Origin: Paenibacillus andongensis
GTDB lineage: Bacteria; Bacillota; Bacilli; Paenibacillales; NBRC-103111
DNA length: 64,000 nucleotides
NCBI RefSeq assembly: GCF_025369935.1
Contig: NZ_CP104467.1
Coordinates: forward strand, 2,983,001-3,047,000
Reading direction: 5' to 3'
Numbering within the stretch: position 1 is the stretch's first letter; each line of letters opens with the position of its first letter. The position numbers and the translations under genes were made by a program. A model generated the notes under the pieces. The model had not been told where the DNA came from and searched no databases. It saw nothing but the letters and a program-made list of their open reading frames with translations. Positions 62,856 to 64,000 of this stretch are shown in pieces.

Positions 62856-63712
62856 GACAACGCAGACTATCAGTCTTCGGCATCGTGAATGGGATCCTCT
62901 TGATCTGTGTGGCCATAGCGACTCTGTATCCTGTTCTGTACATGATAGCAGTCTCTTTAAGTGAGACCTCTTCTGTTATACAGGGAAAAGTCTTTTTACT
63001 TCCTAAGGGAATCAATCTAGGCGCCTACATGGAAGTGCTGAAAAACGATAAAATTCCAAGAGCGTATTTGAATTCGATTTATTATACAGCGCTCGGGACG
63101 TTCATTAATTTGCTGTTTACTTCGGTTGCCGCATACCCGCTTTCGCAGCGAACATTTTTTGGACGAAAGTTTTTTATGCTGGCCATTGTGATGACGATGT
63201 TCTTTAACGCTGGCATTATTCCTACTTATATGGTCGTCCAGCAGTTGGGACTTTTGGACTCAGTATGGGCAATTGTGCTGCCGAATGCGATATGGACGAT
63301 GGAATTGATTATTTTGAAAAGCTTTTACGAGAACATGTCCAGCCAAATTCGGGAGGCTGCGGTCATAGACGGCGCTTCTGAATACCGCATCTTGTTCCGT
63401 ATTGTCATTCCGCTATCCAAGCCAGCGCTTGCTTCCATCGGATTGTTCTATTTTATGGGACATTGGAACAGCTTCTTCCTCCCGATGATTTATTTAAGCG
63501 ATAAGGATATGTACCCCTTGCAGGTTGTACTCAGGGATATGCTTATTTTCAATGCTGAAAATGATGCCGCTCTTGTCGATCGGGCCGCATTGGCGCCGCA
63601 AGCGATGAAAAACGCGACGATTGTATTGTCCATGATTCCTGTCTTAGTGATCTACCCATTTGCTCAAAAGTATTTCGCGAAAGGGGTGATGCTGGGTTCC
63701 GAGAAGGGTTAA
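62849..63712 (+). CDS. LplC-like ABC transporter permease
   Basis: 287 residues with six membrane helices and an EAA loop REAAVIDGASEYRILFRIV (about 171-189). Its ATG lies inside the last codons of the LplB-like gene. It completes an importer that has a binding protein and two permeases but no ATPase gene here. The partial gene at 63771 follows 58 bp later. Confidence 0.9.
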   Translation: MVGQRRLSVFGIVNGILLICVAIATLYPVLYMIAVSLSETSSVIQGKVFLLPKGINLGAYMEVLKNDKIPRAYLNSIYYTALGTFINLLFTSVAAYPLSQRTFFGRKFFMLAIVMTMFFNAGIIPTYMVVQQLGLLDSVWAIVLPNAIWTMELIILKSFYENMSSQIREAAVIDGASEYRILFRIVIPLSKPALASIGLFYFMGHWNSFFLPMIYLSDKDMYPLQVVLRDMLIFNAENDAALVDRAALAPQAMKNATIVLSMIPVLVIYPFAQKYFAKGVMLGSEKG

Positions 63713-63770
63713 ATAGACAAATGTGGAATATTAGTTGGAGACAAAGGTGAGAGGTAATGAGGTGACACCA

Positions 63771-64000
63771 ATGAACCGATTAATGGCTAACAGAGGCTTG
63801 CTGCAAATCTTTTTCGCATTATTGCTAGTCATTGTGATCATGTTTGTATCCAACTATGTTGTCTATAAAAATTCCATTTCCGGGATCTATGAGAAAGTAA
63901 CGCAAAATAATCGGTTAGCTATCAAGAATATTATTCAGTCATTTGACAGCAGCTTTACGAACGTTAACAATCTCATGTTTAGCATCCAAGGACTGCCCTA
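63771..64000 (+). CDS. Membrane regulator or sensor, N-terminal part
   Basis: About 76 residues before the right edge. A basic start (MNRLMANRG) is followed by one membrane helix (LLQIFFALLLVIVIMFVSNYV) and the beginning of an extracellular region (KNSISGIYEKVTQNN). GAGGTGACACCA precedes the ATG. Beside LplABC genes this is typically either an AraC-type membrane regulator (YesS-like) or a YesM kinase; the sequence seen cannot decide. Confidence 0.7.
   Translation, partial: MNRLMANRGLLQIFFALLLVIVIMFVSNYVVYKNSISGIYEKVTQNNRLAIKNIIQSFDSSFTNVNNLMFSIQGLP

Overview
The window reads as chromosome of a Paenibacillus-like, endospore-forming Bacillota. The reasons are a spore-germinant receptor operon (gerA-B-C-B-C), a Spo0M homologue, strong Shine-Dalgarno sites, many U-rich hairpin terminators, YesM/AraC-type two-component systems beside carbohydrate ABC transporters, and families of short palindromic intergenic repeats. 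There are about 64 protein genes. No rRNA, tRNA, CRISPR array, transposase or prophage gene was recognised. Both ends cut genes: a multidomain histidine kinase on the left and a membrane regulator or sensor on the right.

Layout. 0-8.9 kb: kinase C-terminus, small L,D-transpeptidase, Fe-alcohol dehydrogenase, an unknown membrane protein paired with a P-loop kinase, spo0M, a frameshifted unknown gene, amino-acid permease and a convergent LysR regulator. 8.9-12.7 kb: tatC, a TnrA-like regulator, a Tat-exported flavin amino-acid oxidase, a secreted RidA-like protein and tatA. 13-16.8 kb: SDR, small unknown proteins, LacI regulator and fucU. 17-23.7 kb: response regulator, sugar ABC transporter (binding protein and two permeases) and YesM kinase. 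24-27 kb: degenerate HPr-like protein, sarcosine/N-methyl-tryptophan oxidase family enzyme, luciferase-like oxidoreductase. 27.4-33.4 kb: germination operon. 34-38 kb: kdu operon for unsaturated uronate catabolism. 38.6-50 kb: three AraC regulators, PhyH-type oxygenase, GH4 glycosidase, kdgF, second YesM/AraC pair and a DctPQM TRAP transporter. 50.5-57 kb: LysE exporter and MocR regulator, fosB, XRE-cupin regulator with DoxX and esterase genes, DUF1904, APH-family kinase. 57-64 kb: uraA, ktrB, and an LplABC-like ABC transporter with the start of its regulator.

How the genes work together. KdgF, KduI, KduD, the TIM-barrel isomerase, a GH4 enzyme with the CHG motif, and a TRAP transporter form a likely pectin/uronate utilisation region, sensed by the kinase/regulator pair that converges on the transporter. 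The most distinctive unit is the Tat/oxidase/RidA cluster. An exported amino-acid oxidase would make imino acids outside the membrane, a secreted RidA-like protein could hydrolyse them, a private TatA/TatC pair could export the oxidase, and a TnrA-like regulator with a perfect TGTNA-N7-TNACA site in the intergenic region suggests nitrogen control. Other unusual features are an HPr-fold protein lacking both phosphorylation sites, a fucU gene bracketed by two identical operators, and three families of structured intergenic repeats.
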